DNA of 64,000 bases from Rotaria sp. Silwood1 (taxonomy: Eukaryota; Rotifera; Eurotatoria; Philodinida; Philodinidae): positions 1,152,679-1,216,678 of the forward strand of contig CAJNOP010000035.1 of the NCBI GenBank assembly GCA_905250075.1, read 5' to 3'. Position numbers and translations under genes: made by a program. Each line of letters starts with the position of its first letter. Positions within the stretch are counted from its first letter, which is position 1. Below, piece after piece: positions 1 to 12,663 of the stretch. A model generated the notes under the pieces. It ran no database searches, was not told the origin of the DNA, and saw only the letters and a list, made by a program, of their open reading frames with translations.

Positions 1-1674
1 GACATACTATTATTACTTACGAAATATAGATGGAACACAACATAACATCAAGATACGTAAAGAAGAAACAGGAAGTAGCATGGAAATAATTGACACTGTG
101 ACAAGTAGTCCATTGAATGGATGGATAAAACACCAGGTGGATTTCACTACTATAACACCTGGATATAAAGTAACCTATTCATTTGAAGAATGTATTAGAA
201 TTTTTGTATTTGGTTATTGTTATTATTAGATTTATTTTGATTTTGAAAAAACATCTGGACCCGCTACACCTATGACCACAATTGCAGTTGATGAAATATC
301 AATTCATCAAGGAAATTGTTGTACGCATGAACATACTTCAAATGAATAGTCTTTATCAATAAACTTTATTATAGTTGATGAACCCGTAACTCAAAATATA
401 ACAACTACATTAACAGAATCAATGGTAACAATGACAACTGATATTGAAATAAAAACCAGGTAAAATTAAAAGTTTATTTTCATTTTTATAATTTAGACTT
501 CCTTATTTCTTGCTATTATACAGCACAGCAAAAGCATCTACTGTACCGACAAAAATTACAAGCACAATTGAACAATCGACTGAAGTAATATATATATGAA
601 TCGAACGATTTATAAAAGTCTAAATTTGAAATAAACTCGCTAGTAGTTTCAACTATAATAACAGATTATAGAATAGTTTTCTTTCGAACTTTTTCCAAAT
701 ACGTAGAATGCTATTTTCAAAAGTAAATTACATTTTGTTAAAGTAATTTTTTTCGATAAAAATGCTTCCAGTTGAAAACACAATCGAGTCAGATCATGAC
801 AAGAATGAGTTTCAATCCACTCGAATCTTTGACTAGAGCATTGACAACAATAAATGTTTAGATAATTATAACGAAATAGCTAAACTCTTAAAGAACTTTT
901 AATTATTTCAAAATATCACTATGATAATAAAATATCCGTTTTAGAATATAGATTGCTGCAGGCAAAATTACTTTTCAATCTAATGATAATGTATACAAAA
1001 AGAAATCTCGTTGAGAATAGCACTTAATTCTCAACTATCATTAAAAAGTGAAATTTTTCAACACTTATTGTAATACACAATTTTATGGCATACAACATCA
1101 ATGAATAATATAATAGAGAAAAGAATATTGTCAACTTTCATTTATTTACATATGCAAATAGAATTTCCTGAATAGCTTTTATGAAATGTGTCATTTCGTG
1201 ATCTAAATCTATGTTTTAATCATTTGTGTTTGTATGTCAGTGAGTCACATTTATAATCAACTTATAGTAAAGACTTAAAAACTGTATCTGAGATGGTTAT
1301 TTACAACATATTCTATAGTTTTTTAAGGAACTTTGATCATATGTTATTTTGACTCTATCATTTTTATGGAATATAAATTTTATCTCCAACGTTCATTTCA
1401 GTTTACAATCATTAACCTGAACAATTCGATGGCATCAACTGAACTTGTTACATATGTTACAAATAGTAATTCTCCAGTAACATTAACAACAATCACTACA
1501 TCAACTTCTGATAATCAATCTACAGAATCCAATAATATTTATATTATTGTTTTGGCTGTTGTTATTCCTATTGTTTTGAGTTCAATTACTGCAATTGTTA
1601 TTTGGATTATAAAGTGTTATCCAAAGAAAAAAATATCACCATCTGCATTAGAACTTAATCAAGTACCAACTTGA
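1..1674 (+). CDS. MAM-domain single-pass membrane protein, 3' end (partial)
   Basis: The 5' end lies outside the window. Exons read as <1-169, 230-320, 375-459, 524-584 and 1402-1674, with GT-AG introns of 60, 54, 64 and 817 nt; all phases agree. The first two exons encode the end of a MAM-like domain: a Trp, a GYKIYFDFE strand, the IAVDEIS motif (compare IAxDDI of MAM domains) and a closing Cys. A Thr/Ser-rich stalk follows. The last exon gives a hydrophobic helix of about 23 residues, a short basic anchor (CYPKKK) and a tail of about 20 residues. MAM domains are extracellular adhesion modules, so this is probably a type I cell-surface protein with the stalk outside. An AATAAA-like signal lies near 1720. 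The MAM call rests on a partial domain. The N-gap downstream means its neighbours are uncertain. Confidence 0.62.
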
Positions 1675-2532
1675 CAATCTCAAAAATACTTAAACTACTT
1701 AAAATTAAAAGAATTATTAAATAAAACAATCAATTCATTGAAATTCATGTTTTATTATTCTTTTTTTTTTTTAATATTTGTTTTTTATGTTGTCGAAGAT
1801 ATCACACAAAGTATTAACTTTGAATATATTTTGAAAAATATTTTATCTTTATTTATTCTAAATATTCATTATCTTCTACTCAATACTGTAAATACAAATA
1901 AAAACATAATTAACATATATCTTACATTCAACAATAATAAATTCTAAGTATTTCTTTGTCTAAAAAATACATGATTTAATTCATATAAAATATTGATCTC
2001 AAGTTGCATAGCATTTCATACATTAAACTTTTTCTGAAAAAATTTTGATATATATGTATTTGTATTTGAATCGATTATTAGAAGAGATTGAAGCAGCAAA
2101 ATGCAATTGATTCTCTAATATAATTTTTCAAGAGTTTTATATATTGTCATCAGAATTGAATTATGTTGAAAAATAGTATGATAAAATTTCATATTCAAAG
2201 TGTATCTATTATGAAATTACATTTACTATCTCTACCAATCGAAATGAGATCAAATTTAGATTATATATATCTGTGTGTTCAGTTCAAATTCTATTAAATT
2301 TCTTTAGATTTATGATAAGCAAAATAAATAACTTGAATGAAATTATCATTTTCATTACAATCACAAAATCCAAAGGTTAATTTACCTTTTTTGTTTCTTT
2401 CTAGATTACATCTTTATCATTATAAAATAACAGAGAATGAATTGTTTAGTTTTAACAAATAAAGATAAATTAAATGTTAAAAAACAATTTTTTTTCTATG
2501 CAAACTTGATCGTTTTATTCACTAGATAGCTT
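1675..2532. other. Non-coding stretch up to the assembly gap
   Basis: This is AT-rich sequence with the probable 3' UTR and polyadenylation signal (near 1720) of the MAM-type gene. An open frame at 1738-1947 has no exon-like features and is treated as chance. I see nothing else. Confidence 0.5.
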
Positions 2533-2632
2533 NNNNNNNNNNNNNNNNNNNNNNNNNNNNNNNNNNNNNNNNNNNNNNNNNNNNNNNNNNNNNNNNNNNN
2601 NNNNNNNNNNNNNNNNNNNNNNNNNNNNNNNN
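2533..2632. other. Assembly gap of 100 N
   Basis: There are exactly 100 N. Such a round number usually marks a gap of unknown size. A TC-dinucleotide microsatellite begins directly after it, which is probably why assembly failed here. Confidence 0.99.
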
Positions 2633-2672
2633 TCTCTCTCTCTCTTTCTCTCTCCCTCTCTCTCTCTCTCTT
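2633..2672. repeat. (TC)n microsatellite at the gap edge
   Basis: About 40 nt of nearly pure TC repeat abut the N run. The true length is unknown because the gap cuts it. Confidence 0.95.
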
Positions 2673-2897
2673 CTCACAAAAATTTCTTTCCTAGGGAACA
2701 ATATATATTTTTTTTTTACGTCATATAACTTATTCTTTACATCAACAATTCTTAACTAAAATAATTTCAATGAAAAATTCATCTTATTTCTCTCTATATT
2801 TAAGCTCAAATCAATTTGACCTTGATCATAGTTGATTACTAAGAAAAAATAAAAGAAAAAGAAATTTTTCTTTTTTTTTTTTTTTCTTATTCATTTT

Positions 2898-2907
2898 TTT
2901 TTTCCAG
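2898..2907 (+). promoter_or_regulatory. Splice acceptor 34 nt before the SFMBT start
   Basis: A long T-rich tract ends in CCAG at 2907, and the ATG follows at 2942. No upstream exon is visible before the gap. This could be a trans-splice (spliced leader) acceptor or the end of a 5' UTR intron. Confidence 0.5.
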
Positions 2908-2941
2908 ATAAGAGTAATGTAAAATAAAAAGAACATATTCA

Positions 2942-5900
2942 ATGGATACAACATTTGATAATCTAGTAACAACGGATGCTCATTCAGGTCTTATTGTAAC
3001 TTGTGGTATTCCTCTTTCTTCATTCATATCTGAAAATATTATTAATACATCTCATGAAGAATTTATTCTTGATCTTAGTCAACGATCAACAACAACAACA
3101 ACAACAACAGAGATAATAAATAAAAATCAATCAATAGATATAATTAATAATTGGGAAAATAATTCAATATGTAATTATACAGATTCAATAGATGATGATT
3201 TTAATAAAATATTAATATTAAATAATGATAATAAATTAAATATTGAACAATCATTAACTGATCAATTAAAACATCATTCAATACAAGATGATTCATTGTC
3301 AGATAGTTCAAATAGAATAAATCAATCAAAAATTGATTTTTATTATTCAATAAAAAAAACAAAGTAAAGACACTTTTTATTTATTTTTAAATCATATAAT
3401 TTTGTTTTATTTTTTTTTTTAAAAAGAAAAAAAACCAAATATTAATTCATCATCTAATCAAATAATAAAAATTCATCAACTTGAACCTTGTTTAAATTCT
3501 TCTCATTTATCTTCAGTAAATTTTCTTTGGTCAAAATATTTATCAAAAATTGATGAACGATCTGTATCCGAGGAATTTTTTGATCATTATTTATCATCAA
3601 TACAATCTGGTTTTGAAATTAATATGAAACTTGAATATTGTTATGATATACAACGTGATTTATATTGGTTAACACAAATACAATTAATATCACATTGTTT
3701 ACTTCTTTTACATTATGTTGGTTTACCTGATGATGATACATCAAATGATTTTTGGGCTTATATTTATGAACAACGTTGTCATCCTATTGGTTGGTGTAAA
3801 GAAAATAGTAAATTAATGTCACCACCATTGATTGTTACTAAACGAGCTATACAACAATCAACATTAAATAATAATTATATAACATCAAATGGAAATGATA
3901 AACAATCAAATATAATTAAAGGAGATACAAATAATATTAATCAAACACCACCTTCTTATTTATTTGATAAAGTAAACATTTTTTTTCCTTCTTCTTCTTC
4001 TCAAATTAAATAAAATTGATACAATGAGAGATTGAAACATATTTTGAAAGTATTCAAGTTTCTGTTAAGACTTTTTCAATTCCATAAACAACAGTTCGAT
4101 GAATTATATAATTGAATATCTTTCTTCAGAATCGTATAAGGTTCAGTTTGTACATAGGATGAAGTGCGTTTTTTTTTGGAACAACTTTAACACTTGACTA
4201 TAGATGATTCAAATTTAATGATGAACTTTTATTTTGATACTTATGAGTACAGAAGTAGTTAACCATGTGTTTTATCCGGCTTGAGAGATGATGTTCCAAT
4301 CGATGATCGATGTTCTAAAAGAAAAGGAAAAATTTGAATAAAGCACTTTAATCAATTTTACTTCTTGTTTCCTATACTTATTTGTAATTAATTGTGATAA
4401 TTATTTTAATTTTAGGAAATCGGTTTAAATGCTTGTGAACAATTAAAAAAAGGTATGTTACTTGAATTACAAGATGAAAATCGTCCATGGACTGTATGGT
4501 TTGTTCGAATAATTAATAATCGTGGTGGACGATTACATCTTCGATATATAACTAATGATAATGATGATGAAGAAGAAGAAGAAGATTCAAATTTATCTTT
4601 ATTAGATATTCATATATTTTATCTTGATCGTCGTGTTCATTTAATTGGTTGGACAAAAACTAATTGTTCAATTTATTTTTATGATATTCCAACATGTTTA
4701 AAATTAATAATTGATAAAGAAAATTTAATTAATATATGTTTAAATAAATCCAAAGAACAATTTCTTCCATTAAATTTATTTAAAGAACAAGAAGAAATTG
4801 TTAAACATCGTTTTATTGAAGGAATGAAATTAGAAATATTTGAATCAAATAAACAAAATATATTTATTGGTAGAATTGGTCATATATATAATGAATATTA
4901 TTTTGATGTTATTATTGATAATGATAATGATAATGAATTATCATTTATAGCATATTCAACACATCCATATATATTACCAGCACATTGGGCTGCTGAACAT
5001 AAACTTGCATTAATGAATGGGAAATATATAAGACAAACAGAAGATTATTGGAATTTATATACTGAAATAAATGGTATTAATAATTTAGCACCTGATAAAT
5101 ATTTTAATTTATTAACATTAAATACTAGTGGAAATAATCGTGTTGAACCTGGAATGAAAATGGAAATGATATATACATTAAATAATAAAGATTATGTTTT
5201 TTCTGTAACACTTATTCATATTGCTGATCATCTTATGTGGTTAAGAGTTGATGATACTAGTTTATTTAATAATAATGAAAAATTATATTATCATGTTTTA
5301 CCAATTAATTCATTAAATGTTTTTCCTATTGGATGGGCTAAATTTAATGGATTTGATTTAATAACACCTATTCAATATGAAACTAATATTAATACATATG
5401 AACAAAATCGATATGAGTAAGAGACCCCATGAACATGACTTATTTTTAGACGTCCTTGTTAACAACTCCATATGAGATCGAACAGTGAATATTTGTTCAT
5501 GAAGATTTCTTGTTAGAGATGAATAAATTAAATTTCAAGTTCATATCTAGTTATATAAGTGAATTAAGAACTGATATATTTAATTGTAATTGATTTTCAA
5601 ATAAAATCTAGAAAGTTGTAGAGTTCGCCAGTGTTCTCACTTGACATTTAATTTGTCTTAGCAACATTTGACCAAAAGTAAAACAAAGGAAAAAAAATTT
5701 TTAAACTTATGCTTTTTTTGTGAATTGTGTCCATATGTCAATGTTTATTTGTCTTTAAATTTAACATTTTTCATAGATCATATAGAATGTATAAATATAG
5801 AAATACTGTTAAATTTTATTGATTTATTTTGAAAGTCAAAAAAAAAAAAAACTAAAGTTCCAATATTGTGCAAAATTAATTAATTAAGATAAATCTTCTA

Positions 5901-8900
5901 TTACGGAACAAGATTTAATATAGAGATATGACATTTTTGAAAGACTTTAATCCTTAGATAGAAAAATGACAGAAAAAACAAATGATTTATTTTTTAAATT
6001 ATAAAAAATATTGATTGTTATTATATATATTTTGAATAGTTTATTTTCATCAGTAACACATTATCCAAAAATTCCTCGTGTATATTTAAATGATGTTTAT
6101 TTATTAACAATATATGTAAATATTGAATGTTTTTGTGGACCACATTTTTGTTCATCTCGTCTTGCTCGTATACCATCAAAATTTGGTCCAGGTCCATATC
6201 GTCATGTTATTATTGATATGTTTCATTATCTTTTATCAACATTATCAACAAATGCTCATCGTGCATTACGTCGATTAGATCATCAAATTAATTCGGAAAT
6301 AATATCAAATCTTAAAACTGAATATATTAAAGCAGCTAAACGATCATCAAAATTAATACGTCCTATATCAATACCAAATGAACCTCGTTCAGTATATCAT
6401 TATCTTCGTTATATATGTACACAATTAGAAGCTTGTCCAAATTTAATTAGTATGATACGTATTGACAATCATTGTCCAGATAAATGTCATATATTAAGTA
6501 ATACTTTTGGTATGTTAAAAGTTATCTAGGATAGATGCATACTTTGACACTTTTGCCCTAGAAAATATTATCATTGGAAAGATTATATCGAAATTTTTCA
6601 ACGAAGAATACAGACTAATATTAATTCAAACAATAAACTCAATCATTTAACGCTTAAAAGCCCAAGAAGGTTTTTCTTGCAACAAAAGGAAGACAACGAG
6701 TTAATAAACCCTCAGCACGCTCATACCATAGCTAAAACGAAGTACTTTGCCCTTTCTCTAGAGTTATACAACGTCCTTTAGCAGAAATCTTGAACCTTTC
6801 AAAAACCTAGAAGAAACGAATTTTCATCTGAAATTTCGCCCTTAATCAGTTTATAGGATCCTTGAATTGTCGTAGTTTTCAGTCAAAAACAGATGCTTTG
6901 TTGTTGAGATGTTGGACGCAGAAAAAATATCGGCAACATTTTGGAGAAATCTCATAAAATCCGGCTTCTCTTCAACATGTCGTATTTCCAAGAGTAAACA
7001 ACAATTGTTGCTGAAAATTTCAGGATAATCTAAATACTGTATCAGCTAATTATGATCAAAATTTCATTTCAAAATCTCTTTGTTTTGATTTTTTCTTGAG
7101 ACGTAATATCCGATAGAAGAAACATTTTCTTTAGGATAGTGTTTAAACTTTACGAGATGATTTCATCAGATACCTTAACACTATGTTTAACAATATCACT
7201 TAAAAAAAAAACAAAGCCACACGTCGCTTATATGAATAAAAAAAACTTTAGACAAGAAAAGTGATGCTAAAAAAATTACGAATCGTCAAAGATTCATTAT
7301 TCGGCTTATGAATCACTTGAGAATTATATTTTCATCTCTGTATGATTACTAAGGTCATGTCAATTCAGAAAAATGTTGATTTTTGCATATTAGCTCTTGT
7401 AGTGGAATTTATTGAAATTATTTTAATGTCCCTTGGAAGGGGAACATTGGGCTCTTAAGGGTTAAGTATTTCCCGCATTGATCAGCTAATTTTTCTATGA
7501 ATGAATTGAGAGTATATATGAGTGACAATATGACTGATATAACCTGCACTCTCACCCACCTATCGATATCCATATACCCTCTACGTTCAGACATGATCAA
7601 CACTATGTCGGATGGTTAGCTACTAAAGCAACAATAAAAATAAGTATAACTACAAAATTTTATTTGAAATTCACATATAGAAGCTGACAACTTGTTCAGT
7701 ATATCGGGCGTTCATTATCTCAATTTCTATTTGTGTATATACTTGCTCAATATTGTCATTTTCATGCTTATGTAATCTTACAGAATAATTAAATAATGTC
7801 GAATGTCTAAGAGAAAATAAATTTCTCAATATTACCGGTATGTATTTTTTTGTAAATTAAAATAACATTGATTATTTTTCTAAGCAACTCTAAGATAAAC
7901 GTTCTTGTCGAATTTTAATAATTCCATGTTTTAGTTCTTCAACAAAAAATATCATATTAATGCTACTTTTCCAAAACAATAAACATTGATTATTTGAATA
8001 ATTTAGATTTTAAATTCATTAGATTGTTTAATTAGAAATCATGTGAATCTTTTTTTTTTTTTTGTATTTCCTTCAAAAATTTCTTTAATAAGAAGTCCTT
8101 CTATATCGTAAATTTCTCAATCATACAATTATATTTTCTTTTATTAAAATAAAAATTAATTTAATTTTGTTATTTATTATTTCAAATAGCTTTTTCTATA
8201 CATTCAAAACATAAACGTTCTCAACTTCGTGCTGCACAAAATCGATATCGTAAACAAAAATCTTTATTATGTCATTTAAAAAATACTTCAATCCCTTCAA
8301 ATGTATCAAGTCCTATTGTTGAAGAATTACCAATATCAGAAATTCAACCAACAATAATTAATACAACTGATATATTACCAACAATATCAAATCCATTACC
8401 CGGATCTGATAGACAAACACGTGGTTTTCGTGTTCATATTGAACGTAAAACACATAATGTTACAAGAACAAATAAAAAACAAAAATTAATTAATACAAAT
8501 GATAAACCAACAATTGATATTAAACAAGAACCTATTGAAATAAATAATGTTACATCTGAACTATCATCATCATCAACAGTAACAACAAATCAATTAATAA
8601 AAGGTTTGGTTTTTTTTTAATTAAAACAAATTCTTTGTTATTTATTTAAAAAGAATTTATTTAGAATCTAAACGTTCATATATATCAAAGAAAAGACGTT
8701 GTCCATCTCCATCAATTGTATATCGATCAGCATCACCTATAACATTAAATATATTATCTTCAAATTCTAATCCATCATCACCATCAAATAAAAATAAAAA
8801 AAAACGAACAACACTTTCAACATCACAATCATTAAATGATCTTAAAAATTGTTCGAATGTTCTTAAAACAAATATTGAAAGTCAAAATTCATCACCATTT

Positions 8901-9273
8901 ATTCGACCAATTCAACAATATTCAATACCACCACCACCAATTGATCCACGAAATCCAGTTACATGGAATGTTAATGATGTTTGTTGGTATTTAGATAAAT
9001 CAGGATGTTCATTTGCATTAAAAACAATTAAAGAACAAGTAATTTTTATTAGTTTTATTTTAGTTTTTTCTTTTTGTATTTTTATTAAAGGAAATTGATG
9101 GTGCTGCTCTTCTTCTACTTGATGATTTAAATACAGTTCAAGATTTATTAGAATTTAAATTAGGACCAGCTGTTAAATTTTGTCATGTTGTTGAACAACT
9201 TCGTACACAAGTTATTGATACATTTCATTCATCACCATCATTAAAAACTTCATCTCGTTTATCAACAAATTAA
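2942..9273 (+). CDS. Sfmbt: SFMBT-type Polycomb protein: 4 MBT repeats, SLED domain, SAM domain
   Basis: Exons: 2942-3363, 3427-3971, 4416-5416, 6040-6509, 8190-8603, 8665-9038, 9091-9273, about 1135 residues. Exon 1 is a low-complexity Ser/Thr/Asn leader. Exon 2 carries MBT repeat 1 (FLWSKYLSK, GFEINMKLE, HPIGWC). Exon 3 carries repeats 2-4, with the cores GMLLELQDENRPW, FIEGMKLEIFES and VEPGMKMEM and the closing FPIGW. Exon 4 is the SLED domain (CFCGPHF, KFGPGPYRHVI, LEACPNLI, CPDKCHI). Exon 5 and the first part of exon 6 are basic and disordered. Late exon 6 and exon 7 form a SAM domain (DPRNPVTWNVNDVCWYL, EIDGAALLLL, LEFKLGPAVKF). This order matches SFMBT1/2 and fly Sfmbt, which bind methyl-lysine and partner with Pho/YY1 in the PhoRC repressor complex. 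The join of exons 1 and 2 is out of phase by one nucleotide: canonical sites at 3364 and 3426 leave a run of eight A where seven would fit. A homopolymer error is the simplest cause, so the N-terminal leader is less certain than the rest. Confidence 0.93.
6655..7281. repeat. Dispersed non-coding repeat, copy 1 (in SFMBT intron 4)
   Basis: About 0.6 kb is clearly similar, in the same orientation, to 59712-60278, with indels of roughly 40-60 nt and scattered substitutions. Shared blocks include TTCGCCCTTAATCAGTTTAT, CAAAAACAGATGCTTT and CCACACGTCGCTTATATGAA. No protein is encoded and I see no clear terminal inverted repeats. It lies within the 1.68 kb intron 6510-8189. It is probably a non-autonomous transposable element family of unknown class. 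Confidence 0.85.
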
Positions 9274-9480
9274 GTTTTCTTGTTGCTTTTTGTTTTTCTC
9301 TTTCTAACAGTGTCAATATATTTCTCTGTATTTCAAATCAATATATATATAAAAACTCTAGTTTTCTTTTTTTTGTGTGTAAATTTTCAATTGTTCTGTA
9401 TGTGCGATATAAAAAGACAAAGAAGAAAAAAAAGAACATCAGATAAATTTCTGCTGTTTTGATTTGTATTGAATCTTAAA

Positions 9481-9491
9481 ATTTTTTTTAG
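9481..9491 (+). promoter_or_regulatory. Splice acceptor abutting the PYM start codon
   Basis: A T-run ending in AG touches the ATG at 9492, only 218 nt after the SFMBT stop. No room remains for a normal promoter and 5' UTR. The layout suggests trans-splicing of a downstream operon gene. Confidence 0.6.
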
Positions 9492-10052
9492 ATGTCGGCT
9501 AAACCTTCAAATTCAACAGAAAAAATGAGTACACGTGGTGCAACATTTGAACGTTCAAATGTTGTACGTGATCCAGTTACAGGTGAAACATTTATACCTG
9601 GTACACAACGACCTGATGGTACATGGAGAAAACCAATACGTGTACGTGCAGATTATATTCCACAAGATGAAATGCCTGTATATCAATCTATGGGACAACA
9701 AACACAAATAGAAACACGAAAACGTATTGAAAATGGAAATCTTATACCTGGTTTAATTTTAACTGAAGAAGAAAAAATTTTACGTGCAAAAAAATTAGAA
9801 AAAGAAGAAAAACAATTAAGAAATCAAATGACTAAATTAACAACAACAACAAAAACAACAACACAAACACCAGAAGATAATAAAAATAAAGAAATGAAAA
9901 AAATTCAAAAATTATTAAAAGAAATTAATGTTTTAGAAAAACGTTATAAAGAAGATTCATCAAGTTTAGATAAAGATCAAATTACTAAAATGAAAAGAAA
10001 AGATGAACTTGAAAAAAGACTCGAAGAATTAAATGATCAAGATTTAGAATAA
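9492..10052 (+). CDS. PYM1: PYM, partner of Mago-Y14 (exon junction complex disassembly)
   Basis: Single exon, 186 residues, close to the family length of about 200. PYM binds the Mago-Y14 heterodimer in the cytoplasm and the small ribosomal subunit, and so helps strip exon junction complexes from mRNA during translation. The N-terminal Mago-Y14-binding signature is clear at residues 16-75: [20 protein letters not shown], then TWRKPIRV, then [11 protein letters not shown]. The C-terminal half is charged, Lys/Glu-rich and coiled-coil-like (about residues 95-186), as in the ribosome-binding end of known PYMs, after a Thr-rich linker near 116-127. The start follows a splice acceptor directly. 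It lies 218 nt after SFMBT and 72 nt before the next start. A run of A follows the stop codon. Confidence 0.95.
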   Translation: MSAKPSNSTEKMSTRGATFERSNVVRDPVTGETFIPGTQRPDGTWRKPIRVRADYIPQDEMPVYQSMGQQTQIETRKRIENGNLIPGLILTEEEKILRAKKLEKEEKQLRNQMTKLTTTTKTTTQTPEDNKNKEMKKIQKLLKEINVLEKRYKEDSSSLDKDQITKMKRKDELEKRLEELNDQDLE

Positions 10053-10099
10053 AAAAAAAAAAAAAAAAAGAACTCTCTTTTTATTCTTGTCGCATTGTT

Positions 10100-10118
10100 T
10101 TTTTTTCTGCATTTTCAG
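10100..10118 (+). promoter_or_regulatory. Splice acceptor in the 72-nt gap before the TMEM gene
   Basis: A T-rich tract ends in TTTTCAG at 10118, six nucleotides before the ATG at 10125. It is a strong acceptor in a very short intergenic space, consistent with operon processing by trans-splicing. Confidence 0.6.
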
Positions 10119-10124
10119 ATAAAA

Positions 10125-12663
10125 ATGAGTCAACCAAAAAGTATTAATACACGTGTTACAGATGAAAATTCAATTATTCGATCTTCTATTCCATTACAAG
10201 TATTATGTAATATTCATCGACCTATTATTTTTCTTGTAAGATTTTATTTGATTTAGATAGGAAATTTATGTATTTATTCAATACATTTTTGAGAATCAAA
10301 TTGAAAGATTAAATTATTCATATTTTTCACATTGAAAAATTGTCATATATATATCTTGTATGAATTAAAATAACAGAAAATGTTACTATTTTCTAAGTAG
10401 AATCCTAAGAGGCAAACGTTTTTTTTCATGTTCTAAATCTCGTTTGTTTTATTTCATGTTATTTTCCAAATGTTATTCCACGGGACAAGACACAAACAGG
10501 ATATAAAACTGTCTCGGAGAACTCTTTGTGTAGACAATACAATATGTTCTATAATCTGAGTAGAGACAAAAAAAATAATGTTTGGTGAAAATTTAGTTAG
10601 TCTAGATAATCAGCATATGAAGACCTAAGGGAATTTCTCATGGTCGTATTTTTAATCAACACTGTGAATATTTTTCAATCTACTTGCCTTCGGCGAGCAA
10701 ACGATTGGTCTGTTAAAAATGTTTACTTCATTAGACTGATTAATGCTTTTATTTTAACTTATACAAGTTAAATAAAAATATTTAGTAATTAAAGCTTATA
10801 TAGCCAATATTAAAATAACCAATAGTAATGAATAATCAATTCTCATTTAATTAATTTATATGAGATCGTAATCTATCTACATTTCATTGGTGAATGTAAC
10901 AGTCTAGATAAGTTTTCTATAATAATTCTTGAAATCACTATTCCTCATTGCAAACATTTAAAAAAAATGAAGTTTAATTTTAGTAAAATTATTTTGAATA
11001 TTTAATTGATTATAAAGTTGACAACTATATAAGCTTTAATTAAAATAAATTGATTTCTTATCATTGATAAATGTAATACTTATAATGCATGATCAAGACT
11101 TATCGATTGGAATGTCTAAGAAGAATTTCAATGGGAGTTAAGAGCAATTATCACAAAGTTTTTCTGAAAATTCATTCTTAGAACTCAATAGATCATCGAT
11201 TAGAGACGTTCTCATCATGATCTTAAGCGATTTTGACAAGTTACAGTTAATTAAAAGTAAAACTGACATGACTAAATTTTTAACAATATTTCAAATCTCA
11301 ATCAATTTTAATTCCAAAAAAAAAAAAAGTTTTGAAACTAATTTTAACAGTTTCTGAATTTCAGTATATGTACTCAAATGAGAAACTATACTTGAAGCTC
11401 ATGAACTTGAATCATCACACATCTATTATATATTTTGAAATTCAATACAAATAAATCTATTTATCATCTAGAGAAATAGTAGTTTACCTGAAATATATCA
11501 TAGACCTCTTCACGATTTTAAAATTTGATCGAAGACATTGAATTAATTCTTTTATCAGTGATAGGCGAATGTTCAAAGTTTTCTAGCAAGAAAATTCAAC
11601 TGTCGACATTCATTTCAATACAGTATTGTTATATTTTCTACCAATATAAAATGACATAAATTACGCAAGTTTCACGTCTATTGCATTTACCATTGGTATA
11701 TCGTCCTCTAATAGCGCTCAGAAGATAGTTGACCATTTAAGTATTAAACTATCAGAAAATATCATCGGTATAGCACACCTGATACCGAATAAACTACGGA
11801 CAGTTTTTGTTCTATGTAAATCAAATGAGAGATTCATTTTCCGATGCATACTCACAATTGTCTCATTTGTTTTGAGATTGGAAGTTAGCCTCTCCTCTAA
11901 CTCAATAACATTGTATGTACAGTTTTCGTAATAGTGAACATGAATATTTGCATTGACTTATTCAACCACTTTTGCCTGTATTCATAATTTTAATTTGCTG
12001 AATAAAGGTTATCTTGACTTTTCTCATTGCTATTCGATGTTAAAATAATAAAAAACTTGCCTGAGTAAGTGTGCATTTCTTTCTCTTTCGAATCCATGAA
12101 CGATTATAATCTGTATTGAAGTGAATTTTGATAATTGATAGCAATGTGTATGAATGATTTTTTTTTACGGAAAGAAAAACTTTCAACACTTCTCATAGAT
12201 ACAAAAAATTAGTTCAATACGTTTTAACTGTATCATTTGAAAATAAATAAGTAGATATAAATAAATATTTGTATTTGAAAATATATTCTTATATTTTTAG
12301 TGGTTCGTTGCTGAAATCTTAATATTTGTCTGGAAAGGTCTTATTGGATGGCCATCCGATTGGACAATATATGGTTTTGAAATATTTGCATTATGTCTTA
12401 CATTAACATTGGAATATATTCGTTTAGAATTAATAATATATGCAAATCTTACTGAACAATTATTTCATATATTATGTGGATTTTTATTAACATTAATATC
12501 AATAATATCACTTCTTTATTGGACAATATGGCAATGGCTTGTATTAAAACTTGAATTTGTTATTGGTTGTAGTCAACTTGGTTTTTGTTTATGTGAATTA
12601 ATTCTTGTCATAACAGCATTTATGTCTTTTTGTAAGAAACCAACAAAACAAAAGACAGCTTAA
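10125..12663 (+). CDS. TMEM216/TMEM17-family four-helix membrane protein (ciliary transition zone)
   Basis: Two exons, 10125-10235 and 12301-12663, with a 2065-nt phase-0 intron; 157 residues. Four hydrophobic segments are visible at about residues 30-48, 58-77, 85-110 and 118-140. The family pattern is recognisable: IPLQVLCN near the start, EILIFVWKG in helix 1, LEYIRLELI at the end of helix 2 (compare IExIRL in TMEM216 and TMEM17), and LKLEFVIG before the last helix. The C-terminus is short and basic. Relatives sit in the transition zone at the base of cilia, in the Tectonic/MKS complex, and are linked to ciliopathies in humans. Similarity looks closest to TMEM216, but TMEM80, TMEM17 or a lineage-specific member cannot be excluded by eye. 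It is probably the third gene of the SFMBT-PYM cluster. Confidence 0.8.

Noticed and set aside
170-229. Reading the first MAM exon through to 202 or beyond, with a 24-nt intron and later in-frame stops, as a pseudogene
   Set aside because: A GTAACC donor at 170 and TTATTAG acceptor at 229 give a normal 60-nt intron and restore a perfect MAM end (GYKIYFDFE), so the gene looks intact here.
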